DNA from: CAJXZP01 sp047610145
GTDB taxonomy: Bacteria; Bacteroidota; Bacteroidia; Flavobacteriales_G; Salibacteraceae
Direction of reading: 5' to 3'
DNA: 6,369 bases
Assembly (NCBI GenBank): GCA_047610145.1
Contig: JBLFZF010000148.1
Coordinates: 1-6,369, forward strand
Positions 1-6,260 of this stretch are shown here, piece by piece (the stretch's first letter is position 1; each line of letters begins with the position of its first letter). The position numbers and the translations under genes were made by a program. The notes beneath the pieces are model-generated. The model had not been told where the DNA came from and searched no databases. It saw only the letters and a list, made by a program, of their open reading frames with translations.

Positions 1-170
1 AATTTAGTGATCGGCTCGGTGGTTTGATAATGGGAAAAAGAAATAATAAGTCCATTAAATTGGCAATGGAAGATAGCTTTAGGCAAAGCAGCATATAAGC
101 TCGTAGATGTGAACACTACTTCTGCGAAAGGCTTGTACCCGTCAATAAACCATCAAAAGAATCCATACAC

Positions 171-214
171 AATAGGCATGGTTTTGTGCCTGTTATCTTT
201 TATGCTTTTTTTTT
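171..214 (+). terminator. Possible intrinsic terminator near the left edge
   Basis: An imperfect inverted repeat pairs AATAGGCA (171-178) with TGCCTGTT (187-194), giving eight pairs including one T-G wobble around a short loop. A U-rich tail follows and ends in nine consecutive T at 206-214. The T run starts about 11 bases after the stem, which is looser than a classic terminator. If the frame ending at 96-98 is the tail of an upstream gene, this hairpin would be its terminator. That link is inference. Confidence 0.35.
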
Positions 215-501
215 CATCCTGAAATATGAGATTTAACAGGAATTCTAACTCACTCAAATGACACCGTTTTTAATACTGCATTAACCATATCATAAATCAA
301 TGACTTTAAACACTTTAACACATTACATTGCTAGTTAAATAGAGTGAAATAACTCAGTCGTATTCCTGTTTTTTTTTGTCGATAGGTTATGGGTATAGCA
401 ACGAACTATTTAACGATTAGCATGAAAAGAATGAAACGGTTAGAACGGCTGCACTCTCCATTAAAAGGATGATTTACTTCGTATTCAAATAAGTACAGAA
501 C

Positions 502-540
502 CCAGGCTCCATTTATCTTCTTATCCGGAGCCTGGTTTTT
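502..540. terminator. Strong intrinsic terminator, convergent position
   Basis: A perfect 9-bp stem joins CCAGGCTCC (502-510) to GGAGCCTGG (527-535) across a 16-base AT-rich loop, followed at once by five T on the plus strand (536-540). The hairpin lies 33 bases past the stop codon of the minus-strand CotH-domain gene, so it probably stops that transcript as well, although the minus-strand side has only a weak U tract. The plus-strand T run suggests it also stops transcripts arriving from the left. It is the clearest terminator in the window. Confidence 0.8.
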
Positions 541-572
541 ACCTGTTTATATGAACTAGTATGCGGTATTCT

Positions 573-3500
573 TTAATTTTTAATGATTTTATACGTCTGT
601 GAACCTACGTTCAAAAAGTACATGTTTGGAGCAAGGTTGTCCATTTGAATAGTGAACCTATTTGAATGGATACTCCCTCTTTTAACCACTTGGCCAATAA
701 TTGAAGTAATCTTAAACGGTATTGGTTCCTCAAACTCATTGAGAATGGTGAATACATTTGAAAATGGATTTGGATAAAAGGTAAATCCGTTGGTATTAGA
801 TTCCTCTACACTCGTTATCATTAAATAGTTAGATCTATTAGGAGTCGTATGAATGAAGTCTACCGTGTTCACGTCTCCATCTGGAGAACGGCCAAAAGAA
901 ACATCTTCTTGCTGAGCAGAGAATGTTAATTCATCAATGGTGATGACGTTTTGGTCATCTAAAAAGCTCAATTGAAGTGTTTCTCCTGAAGAGGACAATT
1001 TAAACGGGAGGTGATTCATCCCATCTTCTGTGTCATTATCCGCAAAGAACAACGCAAAACTAATGCCGTCCATAATCATTGTACCCGCACTATTTACTGG
1101 GATTTTCCATTTAGTTGGATCTGCGGTATCATCCGATAAAAAGTACCCTCCTAAATCTACCTGTTGGTTTCCCCCGTTATAGATCTCAATCCAATCTTCA
1201 AAATCTCCATTGACATCGATCGTATCCGCCCCGTTTTTTGCCAATGCTTCGTTAATGAATAAGCTATCGTAAAATAATTTTACTTGATTTTCCGCTTGGA
1301 AAGTGGGTTGTGTAAAGTTTCTTAATAAGTTCGTGCCATCTGGAAATCTTCCGTAAGAAACATCACTTATACGACTGCTGAAACTGAACGTATCACTTGG
1401 TATGGTATCTATCCCAATAACTTGGTATACCCCTACTTGTTCTCCACTACCAGATAAACTGAAATTGGTGTGTGTTTCTCCTTCTAAAGTATCTCCATCG
1501 GCATAAAAGGTAATAAACTCACCCGGGTGCAAATTACTTAAAGCCGTATCCGTTAGTAGGATTTTCCATTTACATTGATTATCTAAATTATCAGTGAGGT
1601 AGAATTGATTCAAATCAATAGGCACACTCCCCTTATTGTATAATTCAATCCAATCTACATATTGTACTGAACTGTCGACTACTCCACTAGAATTGGATGC
1701 TTGTATTTCATTAATTACTAGATAATCTATTGCGGTAGCGTTTAGCTGATATACTGCGGTATAACTGGTATCGCTATTTAGTACAACGCTTATAGTGCTG
1801 CTTGTATCTCCTGTTTCTAGCCAATGTGAAAAAATATATCCTGGATTTGGTAACGCACTAAGTTCGATGGATGTGGTTTTATAATACGTTCCATTCCATG
1901 GTAAGTCATCGTGCAATAAGGTACTAAACTCAATTTTACCGGCATGGGGTATGTTTTCATCTAGCGATACATTAACAGTGGCGTTTCCAAGGGAAAGGAA
2001 TTGGCGGGTATGATCCCAAATATACCCGCCTCGATCATTAATAAAAACCTCTGCTACTCCTACTCTGTTCAACCAATCTTGGGTAGCAGGTATGTGGTTC
2101 CAGCGGTCTAAATGTCCCCCAATCTCAGGTAAAATCTCTTGTTTTAAGTCGTTTAATATCGCCAATTGATTACTTGTTGTAAAAACCGTGTTTTTAAGAT
2201 CGGCAAATCTGTTGGCAAAATGATCTTTAAAGCCATTGTTTTCCATCAACTTTAGAAACATAATACGCGACCAAATTGGATAACCTGCTGTATCGCTTAA
2301 CCAGGTGTATGCGTTTCTATCCGCCTTACAAACGCTCCATGCACCAGCAGTTATATCGGTATCAAAAAGTATCCAGTTCCATTTATGGTTAGGTCCTTGT
2401 TGCTTGTAGTACTTGATGTTATTGTGAGGCCATTCTCTATTATTGTAAAAGATTTCCACCAGATAATAATCAATAAAATTTTCAATGTTTATCTGGTTTT
2501 CAACGATAGCGTAATTTGCAGGAATAGTCAGATCATTGGCAGTGATGTAGCTTACTAGGTTTAGATATTCTGTGTTAGATCCCTCAATAATATCCGCATT
2601 CCCCTGAAGTAAATCTATGCTGTCTTTATCCATTCCATACAGATTTTCTAAGTGATGCTCATCTGCTTTCTCTCTTAAGATATGAATACCCCAGTATTCT
2701 CCATTTAAAAATACAATAGTGGGTTGTGAATGCATATTCACCATATTTAAGTCTTCTGCTACTCTATTTATAAAGGCGTCTCTAATGATGGATCTGCTGT
2801 AATCCTGCCCGCCATTTCTAAGAACAATACGATCGAATTCATCTATGGTTCTGCCGTTAAAAAAGTCGTAATTTAATTCTCCAGGACCATATTCCGATCG
2901 CGCAACAATTTTCAATGATTTTTGCGAATAACTTCGGGTAATTCCACCGTGAAGTTTCAAACCTACATTTTGAGATACCACCAAATTTGAATTCTTATCG
3001 AAGTATTCAAAGTGTGCAGGTGACTCATTATTTTGCTGGTAAAAATTAGAGGCCGTAAACCAAGGTCCACTTCCGGGGTTTAAACCCGGTACGTAAAACC
3101 CGCTATCTGGACTAAATAAGTAATTAGGGTCTGTCACTACGGATGCTATGGGCAAAGAATAATTTAGCCCCATAATAAACGATTGGCTTTTGACATCGGT
3201 AATTGGAACGCCATTATCAAACAAAGCATATCGTATGGTTGTAATCTTCGGAACTATGCTGGTTGGAGCTGAAAAAACTACTGCGCTTGGAATCATGCTA
3301 AAGTAATTTGAATCTTGACTTCTATTCTTAATAACTATAGGAGTTGTTAAGACTGTAGATAGTGCCGTTGGTATATTCCCATCCAAGGTATAATGAATGG
3401 TTCCTGGTGTGTTGGCCGTGATTGAGAAAATGATACTATCCGGAAAAACGCCAGATGGATGCGATGGGGTTAATCCGGGAACAATGGTCGTATTGTTTAT

Positions 3501-3983
3501 CGCCTCAGGAGTGGTTGTTGCGCTAATTACCCAATTAGAATCACCATCAGTAACTCTAGCGTAGCTTAAGTCTGCCGGAATAGTAACCGCTGCTGAGGAA
3601 TCTATAATAACGCCATTTGAATTGACGAGATAAATTGATTCTCCAGAACTTGAAATACTGAAATTAGTATGGAACTGCGGTTGTCCTCGATCTTTTCCAG
3701 AAGCAAAAATCAACAGGTGATTCCCTCCAGTTATAGATGTGTCTGGTATAAGCCATTTAGTCAAGTTCTGTCGGTCATCTGTTAAATGGAAACCAACCAT
3801 CGATGTGATAGACATTCCGGAATTGTAAATTTCAATCCAATCGCTATAGTCCCCATCTATATCCGTAACGGTAGACACATTTTTAGCCTGTATTTCATTA
3901 ATTAAAAACTGCTGTGAAAAAGAAGTCTGCGTGCAAATGGTAAAAAGTACGGTCAAGGCAAGGTAACAGATTTTTTTTTTCAT
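573..3983 (-). CDS. Secreted CotH-kinase and lamin-tail domain protein with T9SS sorting signal
   Basis: This is a large exported protein of unknown substrate. I chose the ATG at 3983-3981 because it begins a standard signal peptide (MKKK, hydrophobic LALTVLFTI, likely cleavage after TSFS) and gives about 1,136 residues. An upstream ATG at 4007 and TTG at 4010 would add residues that spoil the signal peptide. Numbering from the TTG, the domains are: lamin-tail domain about 34-156 (INEI, DWIEIYN, SSSGE); chitobiase C-terminal-like domain about 178-230 (YTLDG); CotH kinase about 285-650 (GLKLHGG, RNGGQDYSRS, NGEYWGIHILREK, EWPHNNIKYYK, ILFDTDIT); an InlB-like beta repeat about 676-754; lamin-tail domains about 763-893 and 916-1046; and a T9SS type A sorting domain about 1075-1145 (YPNPFSN, then GQVVKRG and MYFLNV). 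CotH-family proteins are atypical protein kinases, known from Bacillus spore coats; activity here is inferred. The protein is expected at the cell surface or outside the cell. The gene stands alone, with a terminator after it and no recognisable promoter before it. Confidence 0.93.
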   Translation of the reverse strand: MKKKICYLALTVLFTICTQTSFSQQFLINEIQAKNVSTVTDIDGDYSDWIEIYNSGMSITSMVGFHLTDDRQNLTKWLIPDTSITGGNHLLIFASGKDRGQPQFHTNFSISSSGESIYLVNSNGVIIDSSAAVTIPADLSYARVTDGDSNWVISATTTPEAINNTTIVPGLTPSHPSGVFPDSIIFSITANTPGTIHYTLDGNIPTALSTVLTTPIVIKNRSQDSNYFSMIPSAVVFSAPTSIVPKITTIRYALFDNGVPITDVKSQSFIMGLNYSLPIASVVTDPNYLFSPDSGFYVPGLNPGSGPWFTASNFYQQNNESPAHFEYFDKNSNLVVSQNVGLKLHGGITRSYSQKSLKIVARSEYGPGELNYDFFNGRTIDEFDRIVLRNGGQDYSRSIIRDAFINRVAEDLNMVNMHSQPTIVFLNGEYWGIHILREKADEHHLENLYGMDKDSIDLLQGNADIIEGSNTEYLNLVSYITANDLTIPANYAIVENQINIENFIDYYLVEIFYNNREWPHNNIKYYKQQGPNHKWNWILFDTDITAGAWSVCKADRNAYTWLSDTAGYPIWSRIMFLKLMENNGFKDHFANRFADLKNTVFTTSNQLAILNDLKQEILPEIGGHLDRWNHIPATQDWLNRVGVAEVFINDRGGYIWDHTRQFLSLGNATVNVSLDENIPHAGKIEFSTLLHDDLPWNGTYYKTTSIELSALPNPGYIFSHWLETGDTSSTISVVLNSDTSYTAVYQLNATAIDYLVINEIQASNSSGVVDSSVQYVDWIELYNKGSVPIDLNQFYLTDNLDNQCKWKILLTDTALSNLHPGEFITFYADGDTLEGETHTNFSLSGSGEQVGVYQVIGIDTIPSDTFSFSSRISDVSYGRFPDGTNLLRNFTQPTFQAENQVKLFYDSLFINEALAKNGADTIDVNGDFEDWIEIYNGGNQQVDLGGYFLSDDTADPTKWKIPVNSAGTMIMDGISFALFFADNDTEDGMNHLPFKLSSSGETLQLSFLDDQNVITIDELTFSAQQEDVSFGRSPDGDVNTVDFIHTTPNRSNYLMITSVEESNTNGFTFYPNPFSNVFTILNEFEEPIPFKITSIIGQVVKRGSIHSNRFTIQMDNLAPNMYFLNVGSQTYKIIKN
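3971..3980 (-). repeat. A10 homopolymer directly after the start codon
   Basis: Ten consecutive T on the plus strand read as ten A on the coding strand, immediately after the chosen ATG, and encode the Lys-Lys-Lys of the signal peptide. A gain or loss of one base would shift the frame and abolish this secreted protein. Lysine-rich signal peptides make such runs common in AT-rich Bacteroidota, so phase variation is possible but not shown. Confidence 0.6.
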
Positions 3984-4188
3984 AAATTTTATTTTTCGCG
4001 TAACCATCAAACGGCATGCCTTTTTTGTATAGTGTCTGTTTTACAGGTCTTAGATATACGTTAGCAGAAATAACGCTCTACTATTGGGAGTACTATTCCA
4101 TTAATGGGAATTTTGAACACTGTTTTTTTTAGTAACGAGTCTATCCCTTCAACCAGATACATTCATCCTATAGATTCATTGCCTTTCT

Positions 4189-4332
4189 ATGGTCTGTACT
4201 AAAAAAAACGAAGACCTAACTACAGCAAATACAGAAGGGATGCGACTAGGCTATACAACGCATGTATTAAAGAAGCTAAATAGGACTAGATCGGTGTCGT
4301 TTTATAAAGGAGGAGGCGGAATATATAAGTAA
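4189..4332 (+). CDS. Candidate small protein, 47 residues, unproven
   Basis: An ATG at 4189 opens a frame of 47 codons ending in TAA at 4330-4332. The product would be basic, starting MVCTKKNEDL and ending YKGGGGIYK. It has no signal peptide, membrane segment or recognised motif. The stop is followed after 13 bases by a short hairpin and T6 tract, which is the main reason for listing it. No promoter of the Bacteroidota type or ribosome binding site is visible before the ATG. An open frame of this length is expected by chance in about 1 kb of such DNA, so this is a weak call. Confidence 0.18.
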   Translation: MVCTKKNEDLTTANTEGMRLGYTTHVLKKLNRTRSVSFYKGGGGIYK

Positions 4333-4345
4333 GGAAAACAGTTCG

Positions 4346-4364
4346 TAACCACCGGTTATTTTTT
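4346..4364 (+). terminator. Weak hairpin with T6 tail
   Basis: TAACC (4346-4350) pairs with GGTTA (4354-4358) around a three-base loop, followed by six T (4359-4364). The 5-bp stem is short for an intrinsic terminator. It would act on a plus-strand transcript, such as one covering the candidate small ORF at 4189-4332. Confidence 0.3.
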
Positions 4365-4419
4365 AATTCTAAAAGTGAATTTTGGGTAGGAGTAAAAAGG
4401 ATAATAATCCACCTAATTA

Positions 4420-4573
4420 CTATAGGTTTACCCCTCCATTTTTGTCGTTGTTTAATGCGTCAAAATTAATAGAAACATCTCCTGCGGTTACCCCTTAAGA
4501 AACAGAGTCCTCCTTTTTTTTTGTCTAATAACCCAAAAAATTCACCGATATCTACCCCGCTTGAATTTCCCAT
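4420..4573 (-). pseudogene. Possible decayed coding fragment, minus strand
   Basis: An ATG at 4573-4571 starts a frame reading MGNSSGVDIGEFFGLLDKKK that then runs into an A9 tract (plus-strand T9 at 4514-4522). As written, the frame continues with unprotein-like residues to a stop at 4468-4466 (35 codons). If one A is removed, it reads KKKEDSVS, meets TAA at 4497-4495, and past that stop continues as GVTAGDVSINFDALNNDK and a few residues more, ending at TAG 4422-4420. Two protein-like pieces separated by a homopolymer and a stop suggest a degraded gene, but no family is recognised and the resemblance may be chance. Confidence 0.15.
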
Positions 4574-4822
4574 TAAGCTACGTAGCCATTTAGTGGCTGT
4601 CTAATTTAATTGGCAAGTGCCTGAGGTGTGCTGTTTGAATTTGATGTAGTAGCATCTGCAGAAGCTTCTTTTCTACTCCGCAACTTGCAAGAATCAAAAA
4701 AGTAGAAACGGATGGTATTAATTTTTCATTTCCCTTTTTTTAGTCTCGTAAGTCTACTCGTTGTTTTAAAATTTAGTGGATTACAATTCTGTAAAAGTGG
4801 TGTATGCTCGTTTCATTGTGAG

Positions 4823-4924
4823 GTGTCATCATTAACACTCACTTCCTATTTGTGTAACATGAACACTTATAGGTAAAATAAACACCCTTGATCTCAGGTC
4901 TATTTGTGTACAACAGACACTTAT
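4823..4924. promoter_or_regulatory. Cluster of GTGT/ACAC dyads, probable operators for the Nudix regulator
   Basis: Two 25-base direct repeats lie 54 bases apart, at 4846-4870 and 4900-4924. Each reads CTATTTGTGT, seven variable bases, then ACACTTAT, so each is itself a dyad of GTGT and ACAC half-sites. A looser copy at 4823-4838 has GTGT, eight bases, ACAC, followed by TCACTT. A lone ACAC half-site lies at 4882-4885. The last site ends about 97 bases before the probable start of the NrtR-type gene. Regulators of this family bind palindromic operators and often control neighbouring genes, so autoregulation is the simplest reading. Binding by this protein is inferred. Confidence 0.5.
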
Positions 4925-4946
4925 TATCGCAAGAGATTGATTTAGA

Positions 4947-4954
4947 TATGTTTA
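4947..4954 (+). promoter_or_regulatory. Weak -7-like element before the Nudix regulator
   Basis: TATGTTTA matches the Bacteroidota -7 consensus TAnnTTTG at five of six fixed positions. It lies just downstream of the second 25-base dyad, which would then overlap the -33 region as expected for repression. The -33 position itself (about 4922-4927) shows only TTAT, so support is thin. Confidence 0.25.
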
Positions 4955-5017
4955 CTAAATAATATACAAGAAGTACTCTTGCGCATACCTGAGTTCAAAA
5001 AGTTCAGTGTACCTTTA

Positions 5018-5036
5018 TTGCGTGAAAAACACGCAA
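5018..5036. repeat. Perfect 7-bp inverted repeat over the probable start codon
   Basis: TTGCGTG (5018-5024) and CACGCAA (5030-5036) are exact reverse complements around five A. The probable GTG start codon at 5022-5024 lies inside the left arm. In RNA this could form a seven-pair hairpin covering the start; in DNA it could be a further operator. It resembles the upstream GTGT/ACAC sites in containing GTG and CAC arms but differs in spacing. Confidence 0.5.
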
Positions 5037-5711
5037 AATATTTCAGTCACTGTTGACGCCATTGTTTTTGGATTTCAAAGAGATTCTGGAGTCTCTGTTT
5101 TATTGATTAAAAGGAAGTACGCTCCCTTTAAAGGTAAGTGGGCAATTCCAGGTGGATTTGTAGATCCAAAAGAATCTTTAGACGCTGCTGTAGAGCGGGA
5201 GTTACTGGAAGAAACAGGAATGAAAATTGATTACATTGAACAATTACACACGTTTGGAAAACCAAATAGAGATCCTAGAAGTCACACTATTTCGATAGCG
5301 TATTTGGCTCTGGTGAATTCCAGTAAAATGGAAAATATTAAAGCCGGAGATGATGCCGCTGAAGCCGAATGGTTCAATATTAAACATCTTCCTTTATTGG
5401 CTTTTGATCACCGTCAGATATTAAATATGGCTATTGAACGACTCCAGTTTCAAATGGTTCATTATCCCATAGCCTTTGAATTATTGGACCGGAAGTTTGC
5501 TTTTTCCGACCTAGAAAACCTCTACTCTACCCTACTGGATAAGCCGGTAGATAGAAGAAATTTCAAGAAGAAAATTATAAAACTAGGTGTACTAGATGAA
5601 TTGGATGAAAAAGTAAAGTCCTCTGGCGTTGGGCGACCCGGAAATTATTACGAGTTTAATAAGAATGCTTTTATTAGATTAGAGCGAGAAGGACTGAGTT
5701 TTAACATGTAA
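5022..5711 (+). CDS. NrtR-type Nudix hydrolase / winged-helix transcription regulator
   Basis: This protein fuses an N-terminal Nudix domain to a C-terminal winged-helix domain, the architecture of NrtR-family regulators of NAD or sugar metabolism. I prefer GTG at 5022 (229 residues, MKNTQNISVTVDAIVF) over GTG at 5007 (five more residues, MYLYC), because family members begin shortly before the first strand. With numbering from 5007, the Nudix box is complete: G50, E56, R64-E65-L66, E68-E69, G71-M72. The domain starts around VTVDAIVF and includes KWAIPGGFVD. The C-terminal part, about 155-217, has PIAFELLDRKFAFSDLENLY, then DRRNFKKKIIKLGVL and GRPGNYYEF, typical of the family's DNA-binding region. 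The intact box suggests it may still hydrolyse or bind a nucleotide-linked ligand such as ADP-ribose. The effector and regulon are not visible: no NAD or sugar gene lies in the window. Clustered dyads upstream suggest autoregulation. No terminator hairpin follows it. Confidence 0.92.
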   Translation: MKNTQNISVTVDAIVFGFQRDSGVSVLLIKRKYAPFKGKWAIPGGFVDPKESLDAAVERELLEETGMKIDYIEQLHTFGKPNRDPRSHTISIAYLALVNSSKMENIKAGDDAAEAEWFNIKHLPLLAFDHRQILNMAIERLQFQMVHYPIAFELLDRKFAFSDLENLYSTLLDKPVDRRNFKKKIIKLGVLDELDEKVKSSGVGRPGNYYEFNKNAFIRLEREGLSFNM

Positions 5712-5753
5712 TTTTTTTGCCGGTAAAACTGTTCATAAAATTTAAAACCTCCC

Positions 5754-5784
5754 TTTTAAGTCGGTGCGTATAAAACTACATTTG
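5754..5784 (+). promoter_or_regulatory. Bacteroidota-type promoter of yjdM
   Basis: The -7 element TACATTTG at 5777-5784 matches TAnnTTTG perfectly. A TTTT at 5754-5757, three of four matches to the -33 TTTG, lies 19 bases upstream, the usual spacing. Transcription would start around 5789-5792, leaving a leader of only about 13-16 bases before the ATG at 5805. This indicates that yjdM can be transcribed independently of the Nudix regulator gene. Confidence 0.7.
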
Positions 5785-5804
5785 CTTGACAAAAACAGAA
5801 TACA

Positions 5805-6143
5805 ATGGCTGAAGAAGCATTACCCCCATGTCCTGAATGTAAATCAGAGTTTACTTATCCCATGGATTCTATAATGGTTTGTCCTGAATGTGCGCATGAA
5901 TGGAATCCAAACGATGTTGAAGAAGAGGACTCTGTAGTGAAGGACTCTAACGGAAACGTACTTGTAAATGGAGATTCAGTAACAGTAATTAAAAATTTAC
6001 CCGTAAAAGGAATGCCTAAGCCTATTAAATCAGGCACAAAAGTTAAAAACATCCGCCTAACAGAAGGCGCGCATAACATTAAATGTAAAATTGATGGCTT
6101 TGGCTCTATGGAACTGAAGTCGGAGTTTGTGAAGAAAGCTTAA
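5805..6143 (+). CDS. yjdM: YjdM / PhnA-like zinc-ribbon protein
   Basis: This small cytoplasmic protein of 112 residues has the typical full length of the YjdM family, once named PhnA for its position near phosphonate genes in Escherichia coli. The N-terminal zinc ribbon is intact, with CPEC at residues 9-12 and 26-29, followed by HEW. An acidic linker (about 37-43) leads to the C-terminal beta-barrel part starting VVKDSNGNVLVNGDSVTVIK, with the conserved KGMPKPIKSGTKVKNIRL region and a final GFGSMELKSEFVKKA. The family's biochemical role is not established; the name PhnA does not mean phosphonoacetate hydrolase. No phosphonate genes are present here, so the neighbourhood does not add a function. 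It starts 93 bases after the Nudix regulator ends, has its own promoter, and is followed by a likely terminator. The ATG is well placed behind the -7 element. Confidence 0.94.
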   Translation: MAEEALPPCPECKSEFTYPMDSIMVCPECAHEWNPNDVEEEDSVVKDSNGNVLVNGDSVTVIKNLPVKGMPKPIKSGTKVKNIRLTEGAHNIKCKIDGFGSMELKSEFVKKA

Positions 6144-6204
6144 CTCCTCCTCGACCCTGGATTAGTTCTAGTACCTATTTCCCTCTGAACTTAAAATTTC
6201 ATGC

Positions 6205-6246
6205 CAGGAGCACCTTAAGTTTAGCCGTGTGCTATTCCTGATTTTT
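6205..6246 (+). terminator. Likely terminator of yjdM
   Basis: CAGGAGCAC (6205-6213) pairs with GTGC (6229-6232) and TCCTG (6236-6240), giving nine pairs interrupted by a three-base bulge. One base later comes a run of five T (6242-6246). It lies about 60 bases after the yjdM stop. The bulge makes it weaker than the hairpin at 502-540. Confidence 0.45.
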
Positions 6247-6260
6247 ACAAGTTGTAAAAA
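6242..6260. repeat. Perfect 19-bp palindrome with single-base centre
   Basis: TTTTTACAAGTTGTAAAAA has exact 9-base arms (6242-6250 and 6252-6260) around one G. It may be an operator for a gene to the right of the window, since TTACAA/TTGTAA arms are typical of dimeric regulator sites, or it may extend the terminator region of yjdM by forming a second hairpin. No gene starts between it and the window end, and the remaining bases to 6369 show nothing else recognisable. Confidence 0.5.

Larger units (their letters stand above)
1..572. other. Left-edge region without a convincing complete gene
   Basis: No complete gene is recognised here. Three frames at the left edge are open for longer than their neighbourhood suggests. 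On the plus strand one runs from base 3 to a stop at 96-98 (31 codons, containing DRLGGLIMGKRNNKSIKLA) and another from base 31 to a stop at 220-222 (63 codons, no good start). A minus-strand frame of about 50 codons runs from near base 155 to the left edge. Any of these could be the end of a gene outside the window or a decayed fragment; I cannot assign a family. The rest, roughly 215-500, is AT-rich with a T9 run at 369-377 and only tiny ORFs, such as a 16-codon frame at 422. Two hairpins in this interval are listed separately. Confidence 0.4.
3984..5021. other. Gene-poor interval of about 1 kb between divergent genes
   Basis: This interval separates the divergently transcribed CotH-domain gene and the Nudix regulator. 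It holds no ORF over about 55 codons and no tRNA-like structure that I can see. It does contain several homopolymers (T8 at 4123-4130, A8 at 4201-4208, T9 at 4514-4522, T7 at 4735-4741), a 47-codon candidate ORF at 4189-4332 followed by a weak hairpin, a protein-like broken frame on the minus strand at 4420-4573, short perfect palindromes (CCATTAATGG at 4098-4107, AGAAGCTTCT at 4660-4669), and a cluster of GTGT/ACAC dyads at 4823-4924. A hidden small RNA cannot be excluded from sequence alone. Confidence 0.5.

Noticed and set aside
4304..4315. AAAGGAGGAGG, a perfect Shine-Dalgarno-like sequence
   Set aside because: No start codon follows at a suitable distance, and genes in this window do not use such sites; it encodes the glycines of the small ORF.
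4636..4705. Short protein-like plus-strand frame (EFDVVASAEASFLLRNLQ)
   Set aside because: It is only about 25 codons long between two stops, with no start context. It looks like chance, though it could belong to the same decayed stretch as 4420-4573.
4712..4876. Plus-strand ORF of 54 codons with a hydrophobic, Phe- and Cys-rich product
   Set aside because: The composition is atypical, it has no promoter or homology that I recognise, and its second half is formed by the dyad repeats, which explain the sequence better as regulatory DNA.
5855..6079. Minus-strand ORF of 74 codons inside yjdM
   Set aside because: It lies opposite a clearly recognised zinc-ribbon protein gene and its translation matches no family; it is a shadow frame.
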